From the NCBI RefSeq assembly GCF_963678545.1, contig NZ_OY782870.1:868001-932000 (forward strand): a DNA stretch of 64,000 bases, given 5' to 3'. The notes beneath the pieces are model-generated. The model saw nothing but the letters and a program-made list of their open reading frames with translations. It was not told the origin of the DNA and did not search any database. Made by a program: the position numbers and the translations under genes. Shown here in pieces: positions 54,531 to 63,998 of this stretch (position 1 is its first letter; each line of letters starts with the position of its first letter). This DNA comes from an uncultured Methanomethylovorans sp. Its GTDB lineage: Archaea; Halobacteriota; Methanosarcinia; Methanosarcinales; Methanosarcinaceae.

Positions 54531-54931
54531 AGATCAAATGCAGAACCATTGCCCGAGGATGTGCAGAGGGGCAAGTGTTGATCACGCGCGATCCCATTTC
54601 ATTTCTTGGTAATGTAAACCCTAAGACTGGTGAGATCGTCGATGTGAATCACGAACTTTTCGGGCAGTCAATAAAGGGTAAGGTCCTGGTCTTTCCTCAT
54701 GGAAAAGGCTCTACAGTAGGTTCTTATGTAATATATCAGCTTTTCAAGAACGATGTTGCCCCTGCAGCCATGATTAACCTGGATTCTGAGCCAATAGTTG
54801 CTGTGGGTGCAATTATTTCTGCCATACCTCTGGTGGATAGGCTGGAGAAGGATCCATATTCTATTCTTAATAATGGTATCTCCATAAAAGTAAATAGCAC
54901 TGAAGGTTATGTTGAAGTCTCTGAAAGCTAA
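54527..54931 (+). CDS. phosphomevalonate dehydratase small subunit (DUF126, AcnX swivel)
   Basis: A 134-residue swivel-domain subunit. KCRTIARGCAEGQVLITRDPISFLG starts it (key residues GCAEG, ISFLG), and KVLVFPHGKGSTVGSYVIYQ is the hallmark. The ATG at 54527 overlaps the large-subunit stop and is preceded by GGAGGCGGTGA. The frame's earlier ATG at 54503 is inside the large subunit and is rejected. It works with the large subunit as phosphomevalonate dehydratase. Confidence 0.9.
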   Translation: MKIKCRTIARGCAEGQVLITRDPISFLGNVNPKTGEIVDVNHELFGQSIKGKVLVFPHGKGSTVGSYVIYQLFKNDVAPAAMINLDSEPIVAVGAIISAIPLVDRLEKDPYSILNNGISIKVNSTEGYVEVSES

Positions 54932-54974
54932 CGGATGCAATTATGCAAAAACGTAGTAGAAAAGTGGTGTACTA

Positions 54975-56081
54975 ATGGATATTTGTTTGAGATGGAAACG
55001 GAAGAATGCTTTCAGTCTTGCTGCACTTGCACCTCTACTGCCCAGCATACGCAGAGTCAAAACACCTACTGATGGTATAATGATCTACAGTCTGGTGACA
55101 AGGCAGGCAGCAAGTGTATTCAGGGAGGTGCAGAATGCCACCACTAAATCTATTTTCATAGCAGGGGGTCCTCATCCCTCCGGCGATCCGGAAGGCACTT
55201 TGCAGTACTTTGATTATGTGGTTATCGGTGAAGGTGAAGCAACACTTCCTGAGCTTGTAAAGGTGCTGCAGGAGGGCGGGGACGTGAGCACAGTCAAAGG
55301 TGTCGCCTACAAGGATATTGAGGGAAAAATTGTCTACACTTCCAAAAGGGAACCCATAGAACTGGATGATTATCCCTGTTTTGATCCGCATCTTATCAAG
55401 GCTCCCATAGAGATCAGCCGGGGATGTCCCTGGAAGTGTAAATACTGTCAGATACCCCAGATGTTTGGCAGTAAGGTAAGGCATCGAAGCATAGACTCTA
55501 TCGTTAAGTGTGCCCAGCATTATAAGGACTTGAGGTTCGTTTCATCGAATTCTTTTGCCTACGGAAGCGATGGTGTTCATCCGCGTTTTGACAAGGTGGA
55601 GAAGCTACTGGAGGCCTTGTATGCAATTGAAAACAAGGATATTTATTTTGGGACTTTTCCTTCAGAAGTGAGGCCAGAATTCGTTACAGACGAATCTCTG
55701 GAAATGGTAACTAAATACTGCACCAATGACAGGATCAGCCTTGGTGCACAGTCTGGCAGTGAAAGGATACTCAGGGATATCCATAGGGGGCACACTGTGA
55801 GAGAAGTGGAAATAGCTGTTGAACGCTGTTTTGAACATGGGATCACGCCTACTGTTGACTTTATTCTGGGTTTCCCTGATGAATCGGAAGAAGAACAGGA
55901 GATGAGCCTTGAACTCATAAAGTGGATCTGCAGCAAAGGTGGTGAAGTACGGGCACATTATCTTGAACCACTGCCAGGGACTCCTTATGCGCATGTATCT
56001 CCTAGCAGAGTGAGCGAGAAAGTTAACAGTGAACTTGGCAAATTAGCCCTTAACGGTAAGATTACAGGATCATGGGAATAA
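54975..56081 (+). CDS. B12-binding/radical SAM protein, TIGR04013-like
   Basis: A 368-residue radical SAM enzyme. The N-terminal half resembles a B12-binding domain (SIFIAGGPHPSGDPEGTL, YFDYVVIGEGEATLPELV). The radical SAM cluster is C150-x3-C154-x2-C157 in RGCPWKCKYCQ. The LGAQSGSERILRDIHRGH and FILGFPDESEEEQ segments are typical of this group. Methylthiolation or C-methylation is possible; substrate unknown. It lies 44 bp after the mevalonate genes and may be co-transcribed. Confidence 0.82.
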   Translation: MDICLRWKRKNAFSLAALAPLLPSIRRVKTPTDGIMIYSLVTRQAASVFREVQNATTKSIFIAGGPHPSGDPEGTLQYFDYVVIGEGEATLPELVKVLQEGGDVSTVKGVAYKDIEGKIVYTSKREPIELDDYPCFDPHLIKAPIEISRGCPWKCKYCQIPQMFGSKVRHRSIDSIVKCAQHYKDLRFVSSNSFAYGSDGVHPRFDKVEKLLEALYAIENKDIYFGTFPSEVRPEFVTDESLEMVTKYCTNDRISLGAQSGSERILRDIHRGHTVREVEIAVERCFEHGITPTVDFILGFPDESEEEQEMSLELIKWICSKGGEVRAHYLEPLPGTPYAHVSPSRVSEKVNSELGKLALNGKITGSWE

Positions 56082-56110
56082 GCATCATGCAATATAAAAA
56101 TTAACATTTT

Positions 56111-56815
56111 TCAGAGAAGATACTCTTCGAACTTCCCACCACAAAATACCATTACTCTTACTTTTTCACCTTTTTTCATATTCCGCATCATGCGGTCATA
56201 TGTGCTTTGAACATGTTTTAGACCGTGTTCCTTGAAATGCTTATTTACGAATTCCAGGAAACTGATCTGATGTTTCAGATATGATACTTCGTAATCTTTG
56301 GTAAAGACTGCTATCTTGCTACATTCCTCATCGCTTATTTCGGAATGATAACATCCATGTTCATTAAGTCCACTGATCTGTCTCCAGTCAACTTTTCCGG
56401 AATCATCTGTTTCGCGGTGGAGCATGTAGGGATAGAGCCTGCATATCATGGGCCTGTCCTCGTATATTTTACATCTGTTATTCTCGAGAAACTTGCATGA
56501 ACCATCTTCTTTTGTCAAGAGGGCATAACCGGAAACATAGAATGTCCCTTTGTTATCACAAAATTCAAAATATGGTGCGGGCTTCAAGGCATCAGATGTT
56601 ATTCTCCTTATATGGGGAACTTCATTGTCTAGCAGGAAGACATGGTCGTTGAATTCGCTGGTGCAGCATTTTGCGCAGAGGTCACACTCAAAACCAACTT
56701 CTTTGATAATCTCGCATAACTTCTGAATTGGATATTCCATCAGGTCATTAAGCTCTCTTTTAGCGTCGATCATTTCTTCTTCTATTGATGATATTGCTAT
56801 AATGACCAACTCCAT
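56111..56815 (-). CDS. YkgJ-family cysteine-cluster protein
   Basis: A 234-residue protein of the same UPF0153/YkgJ family as the gene at 23794. Cysteines are in FECDLCAKCCTSEFN, CKFLENNRCKIYEDRPMICRLYPY and the later GCYHSEISDEEC. The pattern suggests a bound metal or Fe-S cluster. Function is unknown. It converges with the radical SAM gene. Confidence 0.8.
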   Translation of the reverse strand: MELVIIAISSIEEEMIDAKRELNDLMEYPIQKLCEIIKEVGFECDLCAKCCTSEFNDHVFLLDNEVPHIRRITSDALKPAPYFEFCDNKGTFYVSGYALLTKEDGSCKFLENNRCKIYEDRPMICRLYPYMLHRETDDSGKVDWRQISGLNEHGCYHSEISDEECSKIAVFTKDYEVSYLKHQISFLEFVNKHFKEHGLKHVQSTYDRMMRNMKKGEKVRVMVFCGGKFEEYLL

Positions 56816-56988
56816 TATTGATTAGCACCATTGTGACCGGCACATTATTAAGTGTATCTTAAGTCTTACCCAAAGATAGACAAAAAAAGAGTAATATTCC
56901 CGTAAAGTTTAATTATGAGCATCACCTCTAATGCTAAACTTACTTATGATTACATTATCGACATTCAAATAATACATGAGGATTCATA

Positions 56989-57162
56989 ATGGGTAAAACA
57001 GGCAGCGTAGTATGGGCGAAGGTCAAAGGAAGAAATGGTAGGACAATTAAGGTAAAGAAATCAGAGGAAGCCAAGGCGCATCCAGGTCCTGCACAGAGAT
57101 ATATGGCATCTGGTGCGAAGAGGAGATTCATCAGGCGCTCTCCGAAAGCTATCGTAAAGTGA
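56989..57162 (+). CDS. DUF5350 family small basic protein
   Basis: A 57-residue, very basic protein, [19 protein letters not shown] to [13 protein letters not shown], matching the methanogen DUF5350 family. The middle [20 protein letters not shown] is highly conserved in that family. Function is unknown; RNA or ribosome binding is suggested by charge only. GAGGAT precedes the ATG. It is short enough to be missed by default gene callers. Confidence 0.85.
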   Translation: MGKTGSVVWAKVKGRNGRTIKVKKSEEAKAHPGPAQRYMASGAKRRFIRRSPKAIVK

Positions 57163-57267
57163 AGAGTTTCTCCTTTTTAATGCAGGGTGACACAAGTGTT
57201 TTTCGATATCACTCTGCGATTTTCTACTTTCAGTTTTAAAGTGTGTTTGGTTCAACACATGCGTAAC

Positions 57268-57278
57268 GATTATATAGA
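57268..57278 (+). promoter_or_regulatory. TATA box of the thermosome gene
   Basis: CGATTATATAG is a good TATA box. It predicts a start near 57298 and a leader of about 50 nt containing the strong ribosome site AAAGGAGGATAAAATAA. Confidence 0.5.
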
Positions 57279-57346
57279 ACTACAATCATCTAAAAACGTC
57301 TGATAGATCTAATCTTTTATTACACTATTAAAGGAGGATAAAATAA

Positions 57347-59002
57347 ATGGCAGGACAGATGGCTGGACAGCCGATTTTCATCTTAAGAGAAGGAAGTCAG
57401 AGAACAAAAGGCAGAGAAGCTCAGAGCAACAACATTATGGCCGCAAAGGCAGTTGCAGAAGCAGTAAGAACTACCCTCGGACCAAAAGGCATGGACAAAA
57501 TGCTTGTGGACAGCCTAGGAGACGTCGTTATCACCAACGATGGTGCAACCATTCTTAAAGAAATGGACATTGAGCACCCCGCTGCAAAAATGATCGTCGA
57601 AGTCTCTAAGACTCAGGACGATGAAGTAGGCGACGGTACCACTACTGCAGCAGTTATTGCAGGTGAGCTGTTGAAGAAGGCAGAAGAGCTTATCGAACAG
57701 GATGTTCACCCAACCATTATCGCTTCCGGATACAGGCTTGCTTCAGAAAGGGCTGCAGAGATCCTTCAAACCCTTGCAAAGAAAGTTACCCTGAATGATG
57801 AGGACATTCTCCTGAACATCGCCGGGACAGCAATGACTGGTAAGGGTGCAGAAGCTACCAAGGATGTACTCTCCAGGATAGCAGTTTCTGCCATTAAGAG
57901 CATCGTTGACACCACTAATGGTCACAACAAGGTAGAGATGGACAACATCAATGTCGAAAAGAAAGTTGGAGCACGCATCGAGGACTCCGAGCTCATCACT
58001 GGTATGATTATCGACAAAGAGCGTGTACATAGTAACATGCCCAAGAAGGTTTCCAACGCAAAGATAGCTCTTATCAACATAGCCATCGAGCTCAAAGAGA
58101 CCGAAGTTGATGCAGAAATCTCTATCACGTCCCCTGAGCAGTTACAGTCTTTCCTTGACCAGGAAGAGAAGATGATCAGGAGCATCGTCGATAAGGTCGT
58201 GGCAAGCGGCGCAAATGTTGTATTCTGTCAGAAGGGTATTGATGACATGGCCCAGCATTTCCTTGCCAAGAGCGGTATCTTCGCAGTAAGGCGTGTCAAG
58301 AAGAGCGACATGCAGAAGCTTGCAAGAGCAACAGGCGGTAGGCTTATCACAAACTTGGATGAGATCACAGCCGAGGATCTGGGTAAAGCACAGCTTGTAG
58401 AAGAGAAGAAGGTCGGCGGCGACGAAATGACCTTTGTCACTGGTTGTGAAAACCCCAAGGCAGTCTCAATTCTGCTACGCGGTGGTACCGAGCATGTTAT
58501 AGACAACATCGAAAGAGCACTGCACGATGCGCTGAGAGTGGTCGGAGTTGCTATCGAGGATGAGACACTGGTAGCAGGCGGCGGTTCACCAGAAGTAGAG
58601 CTCGCACTGAGACTTTACGAGTATGCAGCAACCCTCAGCGGCAGGGAACAGCTTGCAGTTAAGGCATTCTCCGAGGCACTTGAGATCATCCCAAGGACAC
58701 TTGCAGAGAACGCAGGACTTGACCCAATAGACAAGCTCATGGAGCTGCGTGCTCACCACGAGAAGGGATCAAAGACTGCAGGTCTTAATGTGTACACCGG
58801 CGAGATCATTGACATGTGGCAGGCTGGCGTTGTGGAGCCTCTCAGGGTTAAGACCCAGGCAATCAATGCAGCTTCAGAGTCTGCTGTAATGATCCTCAGG
58901 ATCGATGACATCATAGCTTCAACCCGTGCACCAGCAGGTCCATCTGCAGAAGGCATGGTCCCCAATATGCCACCAGGAATGGGCGGCATGGGCATGGACT
59001 AA
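57347..59002 (+). CDS. thsA: thermosome subunit (group II chaperonin)
   Basis: A 551-residue archaeal chaperonin that folds proteins in a double ring. The ATPase motifs are [14 protein letters not shown] (about 44-57), NDGATIL and the GDGTTT near residues 95-100, with [13 protein letters not shown] in the C-terminal equatorial part. The Gly/Met tail ends GMGGMGMD. Start fixed by AAAGGAGGATAAAATAA. The strong ribosome site and C/G-ending codons fit a highly expressed gene. Other subunits may lie elsewhere. Confidence 0.97.
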   Translation: MAGQMAGQPIFILREGSQRTKGREAQSNNIMAAKAVAEAVRTTLGPKGMDKMLVDSLGDVVITNDGATILKEMDIEHPAAKMIVEVSKTQDDEVGDGTTTAAVIAGELLKKAEELIEQDVHPTIIASGYRLASERAAEILQTLAKKVTLNDEDILLNIAGTAMTGKGAEATKDVLSRIAVSAIKSIVDTTNGHNKVEMDNINVEKKVGARIEDSELITGMIIDKERVHSNMPKKVSNAKIALINIAIELKETEVDAEISITSPEQLQSFLDQEEKMIRSIVDKVVASGANVVFCQKGIDDMAQHFLAKSGIFAVRRVKKSDMQKLARATGGRLITNLDEITAEDLGKAQLVEEKKVGGDEMTFVTGCENPKAVSILLRGGTEHVIDNIERALHDALRVVGVAIEDETLVAGGGSPEVELALRLYEYAATLSGREQLAVKAFSEALEIIPRTLAENAGLDPIDKLMELRAHHEKGSKTAGLNVYTGEIIDMWQAGVVEPLRVKTQAINAASESAVMILRIDDIIASTRAPAGPSAEGMVPNMPPGMGGMGMD

Positions 59003-59022
59003 ATTTTTTCCTTTAGAACAGA

Positions 59023-59045
59023 GCGCAGTATATCTGCGCCTAAAT
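59023..59045 (+). terminator. hairpin after the thermosome gene
   Basis: A perfect 6-bp stem GCGCAG/CTGCGC with loop TATAT, followed by CTAAATCTTTTTTTG. It lies between convergent thermosome and cdc6 genes and can serve as the thermosome terminator. Confidence 0.6.
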
Positions 59046-59074
59046 CTTTTTTTGAATCTTCATTTTAAAATAGT

Positions 59075-60190
59075 TTATTTGTCAAGGCAGTGAAGTATAT
59101 CTGCGGAATTGTATCGTGTTTTTATGATACGTGTCCTTCCACGCATGCCTTTTCCTGAAAAATCAGCATCAATATACTGTAAACTGTTTAGTTTCTCTAT
59201 TAATTCGTAGAAACGAGTGTAACCAAGTTGTGTTGTCTCATGGAATTCCTTATAGAGTTCTCCAGTCTGTGGGTCCTTACCTTGGGTTATCAGGCGTAAC
59301 AACTTTTTTTCGTGGTCATTCAGAGAACTTATGCCCCTGCACAGGTGCAAAAGCCGGGAGGCTTCGTATGCTTTTTCCACATCTTCTATAGAAACACTAC
59401 GACTTGCTTTCCTCTCTGCGTTTAGTCCAGCCCTCTTTAGCAGATCTATCCCTATGCGCAGATCGCCTGTAAGGTTTGTGTATTCGACTATTTTTTCCTG
59501 TACTTCGGTTGGCACAACGTGCGGGAAGAATGCATAAAATACCCTGTTGTTAATTATATCCTGTATCTCTTTGTATTCGTATCGTGGAAATGCGATCTCT
59601 TCTGGCAAAAAAACTGATCCCACTCTGGGGTCGAACCTGTACATGGTGCCGGTATCGCTAACAATGGCTATTACTCCAATACGTGCTCCAGGATATTGTT
59701 CATGTGCTCTTAATAGGGAGTACATTACTTCATCAGCATGTCCTTCGTGAAAAAGGTAGTTAATATCATCAAGGGCAACCACGAGTATTTTGTCAGAGGT
59801 TATCAGATGGTTCACAACTTTCTGGAATACCTTCCCAAAAGACACGCCGGAAGATGGGGGAGAAACTTTCAGCAGGTTTTCATAGATCTTAGCCATAACT
59901 GCAAAACGGGTGGAGTCTATCTGGCAGTTGACTTTCACAAAGACAACGTTCTTTACGTGCTCTTGTAATTCACTAAAAACTTTTTTAACGGCAGTTGTCT
60001 TTCCAGTTCCTGGGGGGCCGCTTATGAGGCAATTAAGAGGGCGCATGCCTCTAACTGTAGGTCTTAAGGCAAATTTTAGTGATTGCAGCTGGCTATCTCT
60101 GTGAGCAAAATATTCTGGGACATGGTCAAGTTCAAGTATTTCGGGATTCCTAAATACCGTTTCATCCCACATCAATATATCCTTGCTCAA
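59075..60190 (-). CDS. cdc6: Orc1/Cdc6-family replication protein
   Basis: A 371-residue AAA+ initiator/helicase loader. Walker A ISGPPGTGKTTAVKKV is near residues 55-70. The Walker B equivalent ILVVALDDINYL has Asp-Asp in place of Asp-Glu. Sensor-2-like GDLRIGIDLLKRAG follows and a winged helix forms the C terminus. Start is TTG at 60190 with GGGGAGG about 7 nt upstream. No ORB-type origin repeats were recognised next to it, so this copy may not mark an origin; methanogens often carry two. Confidence 0.9.
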   Translation of the reverse strand: MSKDILMWDETVFRNPEILELDHVPEYFAHRDSQLQSLKFALRPTVRGMRPLNCLISGPPGTGKTTAVKKVFSELQEHVKNVVFVKVNCQIDSTRFAVMAKIYENLLKVSPPSSGVSFGKVFQKVVNHLITSDKILVVALDDINYLFHEGHADEVMYSLLRAHEQYPGARIGVIAIVSDTGTMYRFDPRVGSVFLPEEIAFPRYEYKEIQDIINNRVFYAFFPHVVPTEVQEKIVEYTNLTGDLRIGIDLLKRAGLNAERKASRSVSIEDVEKAYEASRLLHLCRGISSLNDHEKKLLRLITQGKDPQTGELYKEFHETTQLGYTRFYELIEKLNSLQYIDADFSGKGMRGRTRIIKTRYNSADILHCLDK

Positions 60191-60291
60191 TCAAATGCCT
60201 CCCCTGTTCATGAAGTAAATTACATTATATTAATATAAATTCTTGTTTCAGTTAGCACTTGAACAATGGTGTAGAAAACAATTTATTGACA

Positions 60292-60840
60292 TCAGAGGTA
60301 TTTCCTCATCACAATAGCGTTTGAATTGCTTTCATCATCAAAGAATCTCTGGATCAAGTATTTTTCTTCAAAACCATTGTTCTTATATATTTTTTTTGCA
60401 GCTGTCCACTGAACTGAAACTATAAGGACCATGCTTAAGATATTGTACTTTTCAATGATTCTTTTGGACAGCTCTGAAAACAATCGTTTTCCATATCCTT
60501 TCCCACGATACTTTTTAAGAATGCCTATCGAAGATATATATAACTCTGAGCCTGTGGTGGTATGTACTTTACCGATACTGTGATTCAGGTCGAACATGTC
60601 TTCACGTATCTCCTCTGAATAATTCCATATCTCTGAGGATATGTATCCGCAAACGTTCCCATTCACTTCCAGAACTAAAAAGCCATCTGGGAAAGTTGAG
60701 ATGCGATCTAAAAACACAGACCAGTCTTCATATACGGTTTCATGAAAAGATTCATGTTCAATATCCATTATATCTTCTATATCGTTTATTGTAGCATTTC
60801 TGATCGAGATATCTTCCACGGAACTACCATTAAAACTCAT
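60292..60840 (-). CDS. GNAT N-acetyltransferase (RimI-like)
   Basis: A 182-residue acetyltransferase. The N-terminal SIRNATINDIEDIMDIEHESF and the CoA-binding loop YRGKGYGKRLFSELS (about 115-129) with the LMVLIVSVQWTAAKKIYKNNGF-type C-terminal part mark the GNAT fold (key residues AAKKIY-NNGF). It resembles the protein N-terminal acetylase RimI/ArdI-like group. It lies 23 bp after the cysteine desulfurase on the same strand. Confidence 0.85.
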   Translation of the reverse strand: MSFNGSSVEDISIRNATINDIEDIMDIEHESFHETVYEDWSVFLDRISTFPDGFLVLEVNGNVCGYISSEIWNYSEEIREDMFDLNHSIGKVHTTTGSELYISSIGILKKYRGKGYGKRLFSELSKRIIEKYNILSMVLIVSVQWTAAKKIYKNNGFEEKYLIQRFFDDESNSNAIVMRKYL

Positions 60841-60863
60841 AACTTTATGTTCCTTGTCTCATT

Positions 60864-62045
60864 TCAATCAACAAGTGCAGCAATGTTTGAGACTGCTTCT
60901 GCAAGTGCTTCTACTTCTTCTATAGTATTATACAAAGCAAATGATGCACGTACTGTGCCTTTAAGGCCCATGTTCTGTAATGCTGGCATAGCACAGTGAT
61001 AACCACTACGTACACATATCTTACGTGTTTGGTCTAGGATGATGGCTACATCATGGGGATTTATTCCTTCCACGTCAAATGATACAACTCCTGCCCTGTT
61101 TTCAGGACCATACACCTGAACCTGCGGTATCTCAGCAAGCAGCGAAGCAGCTTTCTTTGCCAGTGTTGTTTCATGCTTCTCTATATTCTCAATGCCTGCA
61201 TCCTTCACATATTCCACAGCTCTGCCAAGGCCAATAACTCCGGGGATATTTGGTGTTCCCGCCTCGAAACGTGCTGGACTTGCTTCTATCTGGTAACTCT
61301 CTATGGATACATAATTTACCATCCCTCCACCTACATACATAGGTTTTATAGAATCTGTGTCTTTAAGACAAAGGATGCCAGTCCCCTGCGGGCCTAGTAA
61401 ACCTTTATGTCCCGGGGTTACCAGAAAATCAGCTCCTACTTTTTTCATATCCAGTGGCATATGTCCTGCAGACTGGGAAGCATCTACGAGTACCTGGCAG
61501 CCATTTTCATGGCATTTCTTCGTTATTGTTTCGATATCTTGGATAGAACCAAATGTATTTGTCACATGGTTTACAGCTATCAAGCGTGTTTTATTCGTAA
61601 TGGATGATTCTATTTGTTTAGGGTCCACTACTCCCTCCTTATCCGCCTGTACGGCTGTCACCTCTACTCCCTGATCTCGCAGCCTCAACCAAGGCAGCAG
61701 GTTAGAATGGTGTTCTACAATGGAAACTATTACATGGTCTTTAGGATGCCACTTTAGGCCATAAGCTACCATGTTAATACTTTCGGTGGCATTACGGGTA
61801 AAAACAGTTCCAGATACATCGGCATTAAGGAATGATGCAACTGTTTCTCTGGCATCTTCGTACTTATCAGTAGTCATCCTTGCAAGTCGATGGGCGCCTC
61901 TTCCATGGTTAGCTGCGTACTTATAAAAATATTCTTCCATTGCTTTTACTGCCGGCACAGGTGTCTGTGTGGTTGCAGCATTGTCTAGATATATAAACTC
62001 TTCAAGAAGAGGAAAATCTTTTCTTATTGCTGGTAGGTCGTACAT
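60864..62045 (-). CDS. sufS: SufS-like cysteine desulfurase
   Basis: A 393-residue PLP enzyme that releases sulfur from cysteine. YLDNAATTQTP is near residue 19, EHHSNLLPW near 114, QSAGHMPLD near 190, the PLP Lys in TPGHKGLLGPQGTG near 213 and active Cys351 in RSGYHCAMP. The RSGxHCA loop places it in the SufS rather than IscS type. No sufBCD genes are adjacent. In methanogens such enzymes are not universal, since sulfide often supplies sulfur. Confidence 0.92.
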   Translation of the reverse strand: MYDLPAIRKDFPLLEEFIYLDNAATTQTPVPAVKAMEEYFYKYAANHGRGAHRLARMTTDKYEDARETVASFLNADVSGTVFTRNATESINMVAYGLKWHPKDHVIVSIVEHHSNLLPWLRLRDQGVEVTAVQADKEGVVDPKQIESSITNKTRLIAVNHVTNTFGSIQDIETITKKCHENGCQVLVDASQSAGHMPLDMKKVGADFLVTPGHKGLLGPQGTGILCLKDTDSIKPMYVGGGMVNYVSIESYQIEASPARFEAGTPNIPGVIGLGRAVEYVKDAGIENIEKHETTLAKKAASLLAEIPQVQVYGPENRAGVVSFDVEGINPHDVAIILDQTRKICVRSGYHCAMPALQNMGLKGTVRASFALYNTIEEVEALAEAVSNIAALVD

Positions 62046-62085
62046 GCGACCTAATATGCCAGCTTATAAAAAATAGTTTTGCAGG

Positions 62086-62241
62086 CTATTTCGCCTGAAG
62101 ACCACCGACCATGAAACGGTACAGGTCCACATCTTCTGGGTCAAGCCTGCCTCTGACGACTCCGCCTACCACTGTATAGCAACTAGTGGATGCACGGCGA
62201 GAGTCTTTGTCCCTACTTTTATCTTCTATCTTTTTATTCAT
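62086..62241 (-). CDS. small hypothetical protein, 51 residues
   Basis: A 51-residue, highly charged protein beginning MNKKIEDKSRDKDSRRAS and ending in the conserved-looking GRLDPEDVDLYRFMVGGLQ. The ATG at 62241 is fixed by GAGGTGTAAT directly upstream, a strong ribosome site. It lies 41 bp before sufS on the same strand and may be part of that transcript. No family recognised. Confidence 0.6.
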   Translation of the reverse strand: MNKKIEDKSRDKDSRRASTSCYTVVGGVVRGRLDPEDVDLYRFMVGGLQAK

Positions 62242-62469
62242 ATTACACCTCATCTCTCTTTTTAGGCAGGGAAAGCCTCCAGACATTATTATTTACATAG
62301 TAAACATATTTATTTGGTTTTGGCTCGCTAAACTTTCTATTTAGGCTTTATTATATAAATAGCTAACGCTATAGTGCTTGTAGTATACAGGCAAGAAGAT
62401 ATTCTTTCATATCTTGTCATCTAATACAGTTACCGTAATCATTTTATCGTTACATTTACTATTATATTA

Positions 62470-62603
62470 TCACTTTGGACGATTTTTCCATTGCTCGATG
62501 ACACGTAGTCCCAATAAAAGTAACAGAATGAAAACTAGAAAATAAGTACCATATTTTGCATGGGTTCAGATGCACTGTAAGGAGTCTGAGGTTCTACAGA
62601 CAT
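62470..62603 (-). pseudogene. small membrane protein interrupted by a frameshift
   Basis: On the reverse strand an ATG at 62603 starts MSVEPQTPYSASEPMQNM and then meets a stop. The second frame continues as YFLVFILLLLLGLRVIEQWK to NRPK, a clear membrane helix with a basic tail. One extra A in the AAAA run near 62545 would join them into about 44 residues. AAGTGATG and a TATA-like sequence (CAAATATATG, about 62640) precede the start. It may be a real frameshift or a base-calling error. Confidence 0.35.
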
Positions 62604-62813
62604 TATATGCATCACTTATTATTGTTTTACATACTTCATATATTTGCTATTTGTAGCTACAAAAAGAACTAGTTTTCTTAAAGAGGATACCATTTTTCGA
62701 GCCTAAAATATTTTCTAGGTAATTGCTATGGGACTCGATGGCTTGTCTTTTAATCACAAGTCTTAAAAGACACTGAAGGCTTTCAACAGTTATGGATTTT
62801 TTGACGCTGTACA
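62604..62813. other. intergenic region between antiporter and small membrane gene
   Basis: AT-rich. It holds the TATA-like sequence for the small reverse frame. No further gene, RNA or insertion element was recognised; a TTCTACAGA sequence near 62592 resembles the MITE end but lacks a partner. Confidence 0.3.
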
Positions 62814-63998
62814 TTATTCAGCATCAATGATTTTTAGGTACTCTGATTTTTCTTCTGTTGAAGAGTATGCTATTATCAAGTTACCTTTAAAGAAAGAGGT
62901 AATCAGTCTTGGCAGTATATGTAACATCGGATGCCATCCGGGAGTATTTCTTCGCGTGCTGATTGATATAATTAGTTCGTTAGGGGAGTCGTCTTTTGCA
63001 CGCAGCATATCGGTAAGGATTTTCCATCCCTCCAGAACTTCAAAGGTGATTGGAATATCTGGACAAAGTTTTTTGAACATTTTCTTATAGTTTGTCGGGT
63101 TATCCTTTACTACTAGAACTTTTACAGGTGCTGATGTACCTTCTGAGATTCTTTTTATTATGTCGACAACATGGTATAATCCTCCATTGTGATCGATACC
63201 ATATGGTATTATAATGGTGATGTTCTGTGTGTTGCAGAGGGGCTGTTTTATCATTGAGACAAGGACAAGTTTCTCAGTTCCGCGCAGTAACTGATCAGTG
63301 ATCGACCCAATCACACTTTCCTTTGGAGAATGCACGCCATCCCAACCTATCAAAATAGTTGATATTCGGTTTTCAATGACTGCTTTCATTATTCCATAGG
63401 CTATATTATAATCAATCCGTACATGGGTTTTTACCGGAACCTCAGCACATGCGGCATAGTTTATGGTCTCATGAAGCATCTTTTCTGCTTCAATCACCTT
63501 TTTCTCGGAGTTGATTGCGTCGTACTTTACTACAGAAAGCACGTGCAACGGCTCATCAGACTTCCTCTCTCTTATCATAAGAGCTAGGTCCATTAAGAGC
63601 TGCTTGTATGTTGATTCTGTTGAAAATGGAATAATAATACGGAGGGATTCTTTTGCAGGATCATATGTTGATTTATCTTCAAAAGCAACTCTGCTGCCAT
63701 ACTTTTCGACAATCTGAGGACTTATTATTCCCACAACAAGTATCATCATAACTACGGCATTTACCATATCTTCATCAAAAAGGCCGGCTTCAAAGGCAAT
63801 TAATACAATTGCAAGGGCTGCTGCAGCATGGCCTATCGACAATCCGAACATGCTTATTATCTGATTTGTTCTGTATTTGTAGGCAAGGCCCGTAACCCAT
63901 GCAGCGCCAAGCTTCGTTGTGAACATAATAAATATCATCCAGAATGCCAATATGAAGTGTTTTCCACCTTCAAAGAATGAATGGATATTTGTCAGCAT
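62814..63998 (-). CDS. cation:proton antiporter with UspA-like C terminus, 5' end cut by window
   Basis: The visible 394 residues begin with the last three membrane segments of a KefB/NhaP-type antiporter (FWMIFIMFTTKLGAAWVTG, GLSIGHAAAALAIVLIAF and VVMMILVVGIISPQIV). A cytoplasmic part with two Usp-like domains follows (SLRIIIPFSTESTYK and ITIIIPYGIDHNGGL). The Met at 63998 is internal; most helices lie beyond the window. Regulation by nucleotide binding is an inference from the Usp-like fold. Confidence 0.8.
   Translation of the reverse strand: MLTNIHSFFEGGKHFILAFWMIFIMFTTKLGAAWVTGLAYKYRTNQIISMFGLSIGHAAAALAIVLIAFEAGLFDEDMVNAVVMMILVVGIISPQIVEKYGSRVAFEDKSTYDPAKESLRIIIPFSTESTYKQLLMDLALMIRERKSDEPLHVLSVVKYDAINSEKKVIEAEKMLHETINYAACAEVPVKTHVRIDYNIAYGIMKAVIENRISTILIGWDGVHSPKESVIGSITDQLLRGTEKLVLVSMIKQPLCNTQNITIIIPYGIDHNGGLYHVVDIIKRISEGTSAPVKVLVVKDNPTNYKKMFKKLCPDIPITFEVLEGWKILTDMLRAKDDSPNELIISISTRRNTPGWHPMLHILPRLITSFFKGNLIIAYSSTEEKSEYLKIIDAE

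Noticed and set aside
60191..60291. Replication origin next to cdc6
   Set aside because: The gap is only about 100 bp, AT-rich, and shows no repeated ORB-like G-rich elements.
62581..62603. Second copy of the MITE end (TTCTACAGA near 62592)
   Set aside because: Only 9 bases match, there is no partner repeat or target duplication, and the bases are part of a plausible small coding frame.
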